Positions 21,461 to 32,305 of a stretch of DNA of 64,000 bases are shown in pieces. The DNA lies in contig CM031557.1 of assembly GCA_018466975.1 (NCBI GenBank), positions 2,542,001 through 2,606,000 on the forward strand, read 5' to 3'. How positions within the stretch are numbered: position 1 is the stretch's first letter; each line of letters starts with the position of its first letter. The notes below the pieces were generated by a model that had not been told where the DNA came from, searched no databases, and was given only the letters and a program-made list of their open reading frames with translations. A program made the translations under genes and the position numbers. Origin of the DNA: Sparassis latifolia. Taxonomy: Eukaryota; Basidiomycota; Agaricomycetes; Polyporales; Sparassidaceae.

Positions 21461-24421
21461 ATGGCGGGAGCTTTCAGTGGCCATCTCGTCGACTCTTTCC
21501 TCCCATCCCAGCAATACTTCCAAGGGGCTTTTAGCCAACCATTAGCTGCGAGTTCTCTACAGATCGCCACACACGGATCAATGTCGTTCGCGCCACAAAT
21601 GCACGGAATACCCTCTCAGTCCTCATTCTCGTTTCAACCGTCGTTCATGGACCTCTCGGAAGACACGGCGAAGAGGATTGCCACGCTGCAGGCGAAGCTC
21701 GACAAGAAGCTTGGCCCGGAGTACATCTCGCAGAGACCAGGGCCTGGTGGGGGACCCAAGTTAACATATGCTGAAGGTACATTCTTTATTTGAATTTTAC
21801 CTGTTATTCTGGTGCGTCTTTATTCGGATACACCTGTGGAAACAACATATGGCCTCGTAGCCTCTGCACGAGTCAGCGCGTTACCTCGTGGTACTCTCAC
21901 CTGTTGGCGGATGATGATCCAGTGGTTACGCGTTCTACTTCAGCCATATCCCTCAATATGTCCAATCCGGTTGCAGAAATGAATCCCTCGGAATCTGTCA
22001 ACCTCCGATCGTAGTGCAGGGAGCGGTGACCGGCCTTGTTCCACCACTATGCAGACGAGATGGTGCAGGCTGCCGCTATAGCGGCAACGTGTCTTGAACT
22101 CTGGGTTGAAGTGGCCGACAGAGAGTTTCGATACTTTTCTACCACTCCCGACATTGATGCCCGGCCAGCTGTCACCACCCGTACTCTGAAGCTGATTGTA
22201 TGCTGGCGTAAAGTCATCGATGTCAGACGTTCTACGCGCTAAAACTCTGGGCAAAGTTTTTACCAATATCGGATTGGACGTTTTGGGGAATATGTTCGAG
22301 CCTGCACTGAGACAACTCCCAAAGCTATTTCTACCATTAAGGTCGACTCTGCCACGCCCAGCTCACGTCACCTGCGCGAGGTTTTGTCCAGCGAGTGCTT
22401 ACATCTCCGGGTGTGGTTGAGGCTGGCCTTGGCACCCATGGGATGTCTTTCAGATCTGACACTCTTTTTTGGCACATAGGTTGGAAAATCATCAACCTGG
22501 CAAACGAAGTGTCGGTTCCTTTTCTGATTCTAGATGAATATGTTACTCTAATCAGCGTGTCTTCCCTCAGTTTTGGGTTCAACGGATGGAGCACAAGCGT
22601 AATCAATCTGACTGCTGACTTCATCGACTTTAATGACGAGTCGAAGCGGTACAACGTCGGTGTGACGGCTGTCGTGCGTGTGACGCTGCGGGACGGGGTG
22701 TTCCATGAAGACGTGGGCTACGGGCTACTGGAGAACTCCAAGAGTAAGGGCGCAGCGCTCGACAAGGTAAGTACTGCCTCGTCCCTGATTGTTCACACCA
22801 TCACGCGCACACAACAGTGCAAGAAGGAAGCTGTGACGGACGCAGTGAAGCGTACGCTCCGCAACTTCGGCAACCTCCTAGGGAACTGTCTGTATGACAA
22901 GTCATACACGCAAGAGGTCATCAAGATCAAAGTCCCGCCAGTGAGTCTAGCTCGCCGCTGGTCTCTCTTTTCACCGTGAGCTTACCCAATCCCCAGCCGA
23001 AATTTGAGAAAAGCGAGCTCCACCGCCGCCCCGAGTTCTCCGAGTCCAAACCAGATATCAGCATGACCACCACGACCAGCACAAACATACCCTCGGGCCT
23101 CAGTTCCGCCTCCACCTCTACTGTACCGATCAAACCAGAACCACCCACATTCACCCACCTCAATGCGGTCTCCACCTCCGCACCCCACCAGCGGCCAGTG
23201 CACACCGCTGTCCCACCACATATGCGCGATGTCTCGGGACCACCACCGGCCGCGATGTCCACGCCGAATGCAAGAGGGCCGGCGCTAGTGCGCTCGATGA
23301 ACACACCGGTGCAGACACCCTCCGGAGTAATGCAAGGCCGACAGCAGCAGCAGCAGAATCAGCAGAACCAGCGACCACAGCAACAGCACCAGCAGCACCA
23401 GCACCAGCACCAGCACCAGCAGCACCAGCACCAGCAGAACCAGCAAAACCAACGGCCACAGCCACAGCCACAGCAGAATCGCGCCACACCGCAGGAGCGC
23501 AAAGTGTCATTCGCCGTGCCCTCTGCTCCCGCTCCCGTCGCCGTTCCTGCACCACTACCCCAGCCTCCGGCGCCGGCACCGGCGCCAGAACCCGCGGAGG
23601 CACAGGTCCTCGACGACGATGACTCCTTCCGGTTCGACTCCGACGACGACGCGATCCTCGCCACGATAGACCTCGGGGAGGGCTTGGGCCGACCGATCGA
23701 CTTTGAGGGGTCGAGCGGTGGGCCATCGAGCGAGACGAAAGTACAGCGGCAGCAACCTCCCGCTCCAATCCATCCACTGCAGCAGCAACAGCGACCGCCA
23801 GCACCCGCACCACCGCAGCAGCAGCAGCAGAAGCAGCAGCCACCACAAGCACCTACTCCACAACAGCAGACCAGAGCGCCGCCACAACGCACCTCAGCGC
23901 CGATGGTTAAGCCACAGCAGCAAACGAGTGCGAGGTTACACACAAACCAGAACACACCTCCACAACATCCAGTACCCAGCTCGACGCCTGTTACGAGCGG
24001 ATGCCTTCCGGGAAGCTTCCACTTTCCGCCCGGCGTGGTGAGTCCGACTTTGATGAAGAAAATGGTGGGCGACTTATTGATGCAGCACATATAGAATCCA
24101 CAGAACATCAGGTCAGGCACTCCACTACCGTCCGCGTCTCGGCCACAGCAGGCAACATCAATTAGTGGCATCGGTCTGAAACGTTCTGCCGACGTCATGC
24201 GGTGAGCCTCTCTCGCGTCTTTCTCTTTCGTACTTCCTGACAGCACGCTATTAAATAGAGCACAATCTGCTGCATCCATGCGAAAGCCTGCGCAAGGAAT
24301 GGGGCTGGCACCACCTCCTGGTAGCAGCGGATGGTCGGCACAGGGCGCGGATTCAAAGAGGGAACCACTCGCTGCGCTCGAACTTGGTGAGGGCGGTGAT
24401 GTGAAGAGGGTGAGACGATGA
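21461..24421 (+). CDS. RAD52: RAD52 DNA recombination protein
   Basis: Rad52 anneals single strands and loads Rad51 in homologous recombination. The first ATG in frame is 21461 (MAGAFSGHLVDSFLP). The conserved N-terminal domain is split: TAKRIATLQAKLDKKLGPEY, RPGPGGGPKLTYAEG, then after a 703-bp intron WKIINLANE (31-nt exon 22480-22510), FGFNGWSTSVINLTADFIDF, YNVGVTAVVRVTLRDG, HEDVGYG, KGAALDK, KKEAVTDAVKRTLRNFGNLL, NCLYDKSY. The long C-terminal half is low-complexity, with a Gln/His tract, an acidic patch (LDDDDSFRFDSDDD) and further polyglutamine. The gene continues past an apparent stop at 24094 through a GTGAGT intron (24037-24094) to IRSGTPLPSASRPQQ and ends KRVRR at 24419-24421. Confidence 0.92.
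21777..22479 (+). other. Unusually long (703-bp) intron in RAD52, probable insertion
   Basis: The donor GTACAT at 21777 and acceptor CATAG at 22479 join GAA-G to GT-TGG, restoring the contiguous Rad52 motif LTYAEGWKIINLANE, so no coding exon is missing inside. Every other intron in this gene is about 50-60 bp. The stretch holds a perfect 16-bp palindrome TGCCGCTATAGCGGCA (22071-22086) and an open minus-strand frame (21940-22266) of no known family. Confidence 0.75.
23341..23478 (+). repeat. CAG/CAC/CAA coding repeat (Gln/His tract) in RAD52
   Basis: About 46 codons encode almost only Gln, His and Asn with a few Arg-Pro. The nucleotide pattern is alternating CAGCAG and CACCAG units, prone to slippage. 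A second glutamine-rich stretch lies at 23776-23930. Confidence 0.9.
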
Positions 24422-25424
24422 GGCTGCAGGCCCTTTGGCATGGGAAAAAATGTTTTTCTTGGTACGTATGCCGGTAATCGAGTTATTTGTATGGTATGGA
24501 GTTCTGTCTACACATTTGTAATCGCTCTACCATGAGCCTGCACGATGATCATTGATATGATGATATGACATCCCATTGATAGGTGTCAATGTCAAGGGAT
24601 AAGCCAACCTTCTACCTGGTGATCTGTGATATAACACATAATTTCTAGGGAATGGATACGCGTAAGATATGCCTCATTCAAGTTCATACGCGACCACTCC
24701 ACGTCGCATTGCCACTGATTCGCACTCCCTTCAACAACAACGTCGATTAAAGGAGATCGACTCCAGCAGAAAGTTTGCTGTTCAGCGTAGCTAAAATCGT
24801 GCGGGAACCGATTCTTCAGATTGTGAGGTGGGAGGAGGAGAATGACAAAAACCACCCACGTGGTCGTAGTCGTGTATGAATGAGGCATTTCTTACACCAC
24901 GACCGTTACAGACGGCGTGAAGTTAGTCGATTTTTGCGGCAAGCACCTTCTGAAATTTCACTGCACGAGCTGATCAACTCGCAAGTAAGCGCTATGGTTC
25001 TCGTAACTCCCACCCTACAGAGAATAGCGAACGGACATTGATAATAACAGAAGACAAGTCATGAAGTTCGTGATTAGCCGTAATACAGGAGAACACTGGG
25101 AGGTGTAGAGATGGAGGTGGACTACGACTGAAAGGACAGGTATTCGATATTGGAGTGTAAACGCAAGGCGTGGAGGTATGTAAGTATGAAAAAAGATGAC
25201 GTGCAGTAGGAGAAGTAGACGATCGCGACCTTTCGGACAGACGTAGAAATGATGAGCGGTGATGAATTAGCCCCCTGCGGAAGACTAAGAATGCGATCCT
25301 AGAGATATGCCAATGCTCACAGCAGACCGGAAGATGTAGCAGTAAGAGAGGAATTTCGATAAAACAGGAAGGGTTATTGCGTAGAACGATTGGAAAAAAT
25401 GTATAGGTATGGATTAATGGACGT
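24422..25424. other. Convergent intergenic region RAD52 / Rrm4-like
   Basis: This lies between two convergent genes. Open minus frames at 24592-24888 and 24992-25435 are low-complexity or Ser-rich without a known domain, and I do not support them as genes. Confidence 0.45.
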
Positions 25425-28287
25425 TTACTTGCCATTTGCAGCCTGAACGAGGTGAGCTTTCTCCTTGAGGACTGATGGATAGCTATTCATCAGATGTGCT
25501 AGAGAGCGCAGGTCATCTTGATCAAGTAGAGTAATCGTAATTTTGGGCTTTCAGAATGCAAATTTGTCAGTGTAACCCCAGCACCAAGCTAGAACTCGAG
25601 CATACCGCTCCTTTGATTCCAAACGCCTTGACCACACGGAATCTAAAAGTCGAAGTCAAGACTGCAAAATACAGTTGCACCGAACAAAACGACGGCATAC
25701 AGCTTATCACCCAATTGCTGCTTGCGAAACTGGACGGTCTTGTCCATCAAGCCATCAATAAACTCATCCGTGGCCTTAACTACGAGTGGATCTGCCTTTG
25801 GTAGGGGCAATCCAGTGGCAGATGAGGAGTTAGCCAACTTGATGATTTCCGATGCAGGAAGGCGTGCAAGAGATGCAATTGTGTGCACCGTCGAGGTCGG
25901 CGCGTTAGGCGTCGCTGGAGTGGGAGAAGCAGTTGCAGACGGGCCACGCGATGACAAGTCAGGAGTTTGAGGCGACTCAGTGAGAGAAGTCGATATCTTC
26001 CTCGCCTGCGGCGTGACAGGTAACTCCGGAACAGTCTTCGCGGGAGTCTGCACCACTTCCCCGTCGTCGACCTCCAGTACCAGCTTCGCGTCTGCAATCT
26101 TAGCTCTCAACACCTCTACGTTGAACAAGCACATGGCGCGCTCGCGCTTGGGGAGACTCATCAATAGCTCGGTGAGCTCTGCCGCTTGTGTAGACTCCAG
26201 TTTACTGACAGCCGCTGCCATGCGGTCCCTCTCTGAGGTAGGTGCGACGGAGCCAGAAGGCGACTCCGTCCGCGGGGGAGTAGACAAAGTGGCTGGCATC
26301 GAGAGTGGCGTCGAAGGATGGTCCGGGGCCGATGCCGTCGCATTCACCGTAGGATCCAACGAGCTAGAATTTTGCGAAGCCGCGGGTGAGGGTGATGGTG
26401 ACTTTGCAGGAGACGGCCCATGAAGTGCAGCCTTGGCGGTCTCAACTTGCTCGGCCAATTTCGTTGGGTCTTGAATGCCCAGCACCACGTCACTCAGCGA
26501 CATATTGACAATGGTATCCACAATCGCTTCAAGCTCTTCAGCAGGGACATTGTCCATGCTCCGTATGCGGCGGCTCAGATCACCCGAGAGAACCTCCTTG
26601 CGCACGACGGGGGACAGCGCTGATAGGTCGTCGTAGCGCATGGGGAGGTTCAGCGTGCCCGTCAACGCCGCCTGTAGACGAGATCAGTCAATCGGACTGT
26701 CGTAAGTGGTCGAGTGTGCGCACGTGGTAGTAACTGCCTGAGCTCCTCCGCGCCCTGTCTGTGCGTTCGCCATGGCCCATCATGGGCGACCCCAATGGCG
26801 CAGAGCGACGGCTCGGACTCGGCCAACCCGCATAGCTCTCCCCAGCTTCGCTCGCGGTAGGACTGGTCGCACCGCTGCTGCTTCTCGGGTGCCCGTTGTG
26901 CCCCGCAAACCGCTGCGCCAACTTCTCTTGCCGCAGCTGCTTCGGCTCGTGCAGTCGCACCACGAGCTGTTTTGTCCCCAACACCATACCGTTCATTGAG
27001 TGCATAGCAGCCGCGGCTGATAAAGTGGAGATCAGTGCGCAGACCAGACTCTAAGCTGATGATCTCCACCTTGATCAGGTGTTTGGTAAGAGACAAAGCC
27101 GAATCCGCGACTCTCGCCGTTCTCGTTTCGCATCACCCTCGCGCTGTGCAAAGTTTCAGAAAACTGAGTTCCTGACCATTCCGAACGCACTCACCTGACG
27201 ATCTGACCGAACTGTACGACGCCGTGAGCGGGAATAACGAGAAAGTGCAGCAGCAGACGACACCTACCTGTCGGAAATGAGTGAACAGACCGTTTGAGTC
27301 GATCGACGTGTCCAAATTCTATCGCGACCAGCGTCAGCAACCACTATCCCGCGAGCGCACTCGCGCTCACTTTAATGAACAAATTGCACGGATCGATCAG
27401 TCCGCTGTGACTCGTCGATCCGGGTCCCGACAGTGGTGCCAGCTGCACCTGCTGTCCCGGTCCGTGAAGGAACACCGCTTGTCGGCTCTGGAACGGCGAA
27501 GAACGTGGCGGCGAGTACTGTGCGCATCCGATCAGCTGAGAGAATGATCCCCATGCGCCGCACACTCACCTGAGTCGGGTACGGAAACACCGACCCTGTG
27601 GGCACGAACACGGGTGCAGTGGGACTGAAGTCCGAGATCGTAGCACCAGCCCGCCGTGGCTGGTATATCTGTACCGCGATGTTCTGGCCCTCCACGTCAG
27701 CGCAGTGCATCGCTTCCTCCGCCTCCCGCGCATCTTCTTCTCTCCAGAACTCCACCACCCCGGTGTCCTTCCCGAACCCGGCTTGGATGCGCACGGACGC
27801 GAGCGCGCCGAACGGCCGGAAGAGGTCGTACAGCTGCGAGTCCGTGTACCCCGACGGCAGATGCTTCACCAGCCGCGGTGAGGCGGACGGAGGAGGGAGC
27901 GGCGTCGGTGGCGTCGTGGACGGGTAAGGCGACAACATGAGGGACACAGGCGGCTGCAGGCCGGGGATCGGACGTGAGTGTAGCGTCGCGAGTGCCTTTT
28001 CAGCTGTGTGTGGCGTCCAGTCCCGGGTCGTCTGAGCATTCACGACTATCCTAGCGAGGGCGCCACTCACCTTTCTCCATGTACTTGAACTCGATCGTGC
28101 CCGACAGCGGTCTGTTCGAGCCGTCTCGAGGGATGAGTGGTCTGAACGGGGCGCAGTGTTGTAAGACAGCAGCCAAGTCCTCATCTCTAACATACGCCGG
28201 CAGGTCTGTAATGTACAGCAGCGGTTCGTGCAGGTATGGATGCGGCTGTTGGCCAGCGAGCTCCGGGGGGGTGTTATAGTCCGCCAT
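25425..28287 (-). CDS. Rrm4-like RNA-binding protein with three RRMs and C-terminal MLLE domain
   Basis: In Ustilago, Rrm4 carries mRNAs on moving endosomes, binding RNA by its RRMs and the adaptor Upa1 by its MLLE domains. The start at 28287 gives MADYNTPPELAGQQPH. RRM1 begins EPLLYITDLPAYVRDEDL, RRM2 SPRLVKHLPSGYTDSQLYDL with VRIQAGFGKDTGVVEF, and RRM3 CNLFIKNLDTSIDSNGLFTH with NENGESRGFGFVSYQ. A linker and MLLE-like segments follow: LSALSPVVRKEVLSGDL and AELTELLMSLPKRERAMCLF. The C-terminal segment spliced from three small exons reads DKLFRVVKAFGIKGAPKITI, then LLDQDDLRSLAHLMNSYPSV and LKEKAHLVQ before the TAA at 25425-25427. Generic poly(A)-binding proteins have four RRMs and one MLLE, so Rrm4 fits better. 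The orthology is inferred from architecture. Confidence 0.75.
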
Positions 28288-29696
28288 CGCGATCGAGGAC
28301 TATCAAAACGTCTTCGCCGGGGTATCTTCTGACTCGGACAAGTCGATGGATGTGACCAACGGTCTCGTTACGGCGTCGTCGAGAAATTCAAACAAAGGAC
28401 CGATTGTGCAGGCAAGTGTGGAGCGGAAAAAAAGACGAGCGAGAGGTGCTTAGGTAATTCGTGCGTGCTAAGTTTCACCGAAATTATACCCAACACATGT
28501 ACACTACGTATGCTTTCTCGAGCTATTATCGCGACACATAAGAGCTTATGGCTGAGGGAAATCCCATGTAGCTGCCACGATCCTGCCATGATCAATGACT
28601 GAAACCATTACGATTTGTCTCCGTCAATTGTTTCCGTGAAGGTTCACCCCTTTACCAAGAACGGGCCTGTAGGTAAGGGTCCCAAATATTCAGCTACGAG
28701 TCGAACGCCGTCAATGGGAATAATAAATTGGTATACAATGACCACCATGGTGATGCCATTGAAGTTCACTGTCAGCAGTTAGCGTACGAGAAGGGACAAT
28801 GACTAACATAACCCAGATGTAAAGTTGTTCCGTCTTGTTTGCGTCTTGTACATGCATTCATGTGCAAGGCAAGTCGCACTAAGATAGATGGGAAGTCCCC
28901 GCGCCCGTCCTTCAGTTACCAGTTGTGTAGTCTAGAGATTTTCTGCACAGGATGCGCAAAGATGAGGTATAGCTGCATGGTATGATTCTCCTACTCTTGA
29001 AAGGATGGGGCAGCGCCATTAATATTGTTTTATCAATGCAATTACAAGCAATTCGCTGATCTTGAAATGGCGAATCATTTCAGTGGAAAACAAGGGACTT
29101 TCGCACGCATCTACACGCATTCTTGAGGACTGAGTACTGAGTAGCAGCGACGTGATCGGTTCAGTGCTTGAAATTCGAAGTTGCTCGAGTTACCCGTAGC
29201 CACCGGGATCTGGACAGGTACTTGCTGGATAAGTATCATATCTTGTAAATAACTTAGACGAATCAGTATGCACACCATGCTGGGTGAAATAGAGAATCTG
29301 TTCAACAACCTCTTAACTTCTAGATATTCACATCATGATGCTATAGCAGAGGTCGCTGGCATATAAAAATGTCTGAACATATACGCAGTGAACACAGACG
29401 AACTGTAGATATGACAGGAAAACATAGTGCGTGCTTGGCTCTACACAATGAGGAGAGCACAGTCGAGAAAGCGAAGACACGGATGGTAACATTAAGCGAT
29501 CACCGGCGGCGTCGGTGCGTCCTCTGAATCAGCGTACTACGAGCCAAGGTCACCGTTAGGGGCCATGTGAGAGTGCTGTGAAAGTGTTGACAAGAGACGT
29601 GGGTCGCAGACAGTACTTCCAAAATCTCCCCACAGTAAGTCTCGCTCCGTGGTGTACGACGGAAGCCTACTTAAATAAAGGGGAAAAAACAAACTT

Positions 29697-29737
29697 ATAT
29701 TCAACGCCAACTCATAGTGACTATGAGCGTTGAATAT
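29697..29737. repeat. Inverted repeat (17-bp arms with 4-nt bulge)
   Basis: ATATTCAACG and CTCATAG on the left pair with CTATGAG and CGTTGAATAT on the right around a TGA loop; CCAA bulges out of the left arm. It lies about 400 bp upstream of the ERG6 start and may be a small mobile-element remnant or a structured regulatory site. Confidence 0.65.
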
Positions 29738-30019
29738 CAGTCACGCGCCATCCGCTGTCCGAGGTTTCACCCTAAAAGTATCCGGGACCCGCAGAGGTAT
29801 CCGGGGACCACACAGTCAAATAACCAAACGAGCCTTGGAAGAATATTGTGATTGGTGGATCAGAATATTTGAGAGTGGGACGACAGATTCGTCCAAGGAA
29901 AATCGTAATCCTCGCTTCGTGGGCATGAACGCATAAATATTCCCTGAGACACCGTCTCTTGCCACTCGTTCACCTCCGTTCACCCTTGTCTGCCGTGCGT
30001 CGTCTATCCCTGTCCTTCC

Positions 30020-30092
30020 GTAAGTTTTCCCTCTTGCTTTGGTCTCATTCCATACGACACGAGGTACAAGCGACACTAACGATGTACCCCAG
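30020..30092 (+). other. 5' UTR intron of ERG6
   Basis: A GTAAGT donor at 30020, a CACTAAC branch site near 30074-30080 and a CCCCAG acceptor at 30092 define a 73-bp intron. It removes the upstream ATG at 30082, leaving ATG 30100 as first start codon. Confidence 0.7.
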
Positions 30093-30099
30093 CTTTAAA

Positions 30100-31319
30100 A
30101 TGTCGCCTGTGGCAACCGATTCTCTCGCTGACGGCCGTGTCGGCTCGCGCATCCAAAACTACACAAAGTTCTTCCAAGAAGACTCCAGCAAAGAAGCCCA
30201 GGTCGACACCGACAACCGTGTCATGAACTATGCGGACGTTATCAATGGTCAGTGTGCCGGTGGTCTCACACAGTCGCGTATGATTTTGACGTATAAACGC
30301 AGGATACTATGACGGCGCGACGGGTCTGTACGAGTTCGGATGGTCGCGTTCCTTTCACTTCTGCCGGTTTTACAAGGGCGAGGGCTTCCAGGCGGGGCTT
30401 GCGCGTCACGAGCACTATCTCGCGGCACAGATGTCGCTGCGTCCTGGTATGAGAGTCCTTGACGTCGGCTGTGGAATTGGTGGTCCTGCGCGCGAAGTTG
30501 CCCGCTTTGCCGGCGTTGACATCGTCGGTATCAACAACAATGCGTTCCAGGTCGGCCGTGCGAAGCGATTCACGCAGAAGGCGTCGCTGTCGAACCAGGT
30601 TTCCTTCGTAGAGGGCGATTTCATGAAGCTCGTCGAGAAGTTCGGGCCGAACTCGTTCGATGCGGGTGAGTCGTGTGGTCGTGTGCAGTTTTGTTTGTCG
30701 GCTCACTTTACTGTAGTGTACGCCATTGAGGCGACCGTGCACGCTCCTTCCTGGGAGGGCGTGTACGACCAGATCAAGCAGGTGCTGAAACCGGGAGGGG
30801 TGTTCGGCGTGTACGAGTGGTGTATGACTGATGCATGGGATCCCAAGATTCCCTCGCACAGGGAGCTCGCTCACCGCATCGAGATCGGCAACGGCATCCC
30901 TGAGATGCGGCCGCTGGCGAAGGCACGCCAGGCGATGCTCTCCGTCGGCTTCGAGATTGAACATGAGGAGGATCTCGCGGAACGCCCGGACGATGTCCCG
31001 TGGTACTACCCCCTGGAAGGCGACATCTTCAAGGCGCAGACGGCGTGGGATCTGTTAACAGTCTGGCGTATGAGCTGGAGCGGCAAGATTGTCACGCACT
31101 GGGGTCTGTGGTTCATCGAACAGGTCGGCATCGTGCCCAAGGGTACGTGGGAGGTTGGCGAGACTCTGAAGATCGCCGGCGACGCGCTCGTTGAGGGTGG
31201 TCAGAATAAAGTGCGTTCGCGTTCATTTTTTCCGTGTTGTCGTGCTGTATGCCAACTTCGTCCGTCAGCTCTTCACCCCCATGTATCTCGTTATCTGCAG
31301 GAAGCCTCTTGATATTTGA
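30100..31319 (+). CDS. ERG6: Sterol 24-C-methyltransferase
   Basis: Erg6 methylates the sterol side chain at C-24 using S-adenosylmethionine in ergosterol synthesis, at the ER or on lipid particles. MSPVATDSLADGRVGSRIQN begins the protein. Hallmarks follow in order: GYYDGATGLYEFGWSRSFHF, the SAM-binding motif LDVGCGIGGPAREVARF, GINNNAFQVGRAKRF, the second sterol region YAIEATVHAPSWEGVY, KPGGVFGVYEWCMTDAWDP, IEIGNGIPEMRPL, and the C-terminal LFTPMYLVICRKPLDI from a short last exon. Four exons are used and the stop is TGA at 31317-31319. The first ATG (30100) is preferred because the upstream one lies within an intron. Confidence 0.96.
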
Positions 31320-32305
31320 GAACCAACCTGGCTCTGCGTTGAATACACGAGACATCTATGATCATTTATCCTACTAGAGTCGGACATATGTAGATACCCT
31401 AATGCAAGCCAACTTCGTATTGGCTGGGAAAGGGCGGAAAATGAGACACGGCCGGGCTCGATGAGACTTCGGATCACGTGTTGTAAGTCACATCCCTGGT
31501 AAATAAATGCTAACATACCTTTGCCATTGAACAAGTATGAGTCGCCAATGATACATATTCGGAAAATATCTTGTTAATTTCTGCCTCCTTCTCAGGAGGA
31601 GGCATATCAGACTTGGACATTGTCAATGATGACGGAGTTGTTGCTTCCGCAATAGTGACCCCAGTCAAAGAAGACGAGATGGAAGTGACAGAGCCTCTAA
31701 TAGAGGGCTTTGGATGAGTATAGGGTGGAATTGGTGAGTTTTGGTTATTTGTAGCTTTTTAGCTTTTTTGTAGTGTGAGTTAGTTGGTGTCGTTGGATTG
31801 CCGCCGGATCTCCAGCGAGCGCTTGCCAGTGAGTATCCACATTTGGGTTTATTTGTCCCGCACCAAAACGTTGCGCCACAAACAAGAATCGGGAGGTTCA
31901 GTTTCAACGAGAACCGTCTACAAAAGTTCTGAATTTAGCTGTCACTTCGGACGGCTCTACTTGTGAGGCGTTAGACCATACGAACATGGTAACAATTGCA
32001 CTAACCTTTTGATTAAATTCGAAGTATCGCTTCAAAGCAGTTCTGTGCCTTGGTAAAAGTCTAGGAAAAGGTTACAGCTTTGGTGAATTCTGTGTTTTCA
32101 AGCTTCAATGTACCAATTATGCTCACTTCTGGTAAATGTTTAAACGAGTTCTCGCAGATCTTCAGCTGAGCCTGATCCTCGAGGCTTGAGACTGCCCAGA
32201 CAGACGAACTCGCTGTCCTCTGGACTTTTTACTGCTATACTGCACAAACAGTCTCGCATCCTTTGGTCTCGTCAAACGAATCTGTACTCTTGGAATATCT
32301 AGGTC
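31320..32305. other. Intergenic ERG6 / Rmd1-like
   Basis: AT-rich with T-runs near 31735-31770. A plus-strand open stretch at about 31592-31717 reads as an acidic peptide ending VTEPLIEGFG before TGA; it has an AG acceptor in front but no identifiable upstream exon. I do not call it a gene. Confidence 0.4.

Larger units (their letters stand above)
28288..30099. other. Long intergenic region with divergent promoters
   Basis: This 1.8-kb region separates the divergent Rrm4-like and ERG6 genes. No coding sequence is recognised. It holds an imperfect hairpin at 29697-29737 and, near its right end, an intron in the ERG6 5' UTR. Confidence 0.5.

Noticed and set aside
21940..22266. 108-residue minus ORF inside the long RAD52 intron
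   Set aside because: No recognisable domain and no splice partners; kept only as a description of the intron.
23359..24441. 360-residue minus-strand ORF antisense to RAD52
   Set aside because: Its Cys/Gly repeats are the complement of the Gln/His and Pro codons of the RAD52 tail; it has no introns, domains or independent support.
30082..30099. Upstream ATG giving an extended Erg6 N-terminus
   Set aside because: It lies between the branch point and acceptor of a 5' UTR intron, so it is not in the mature mRNA.
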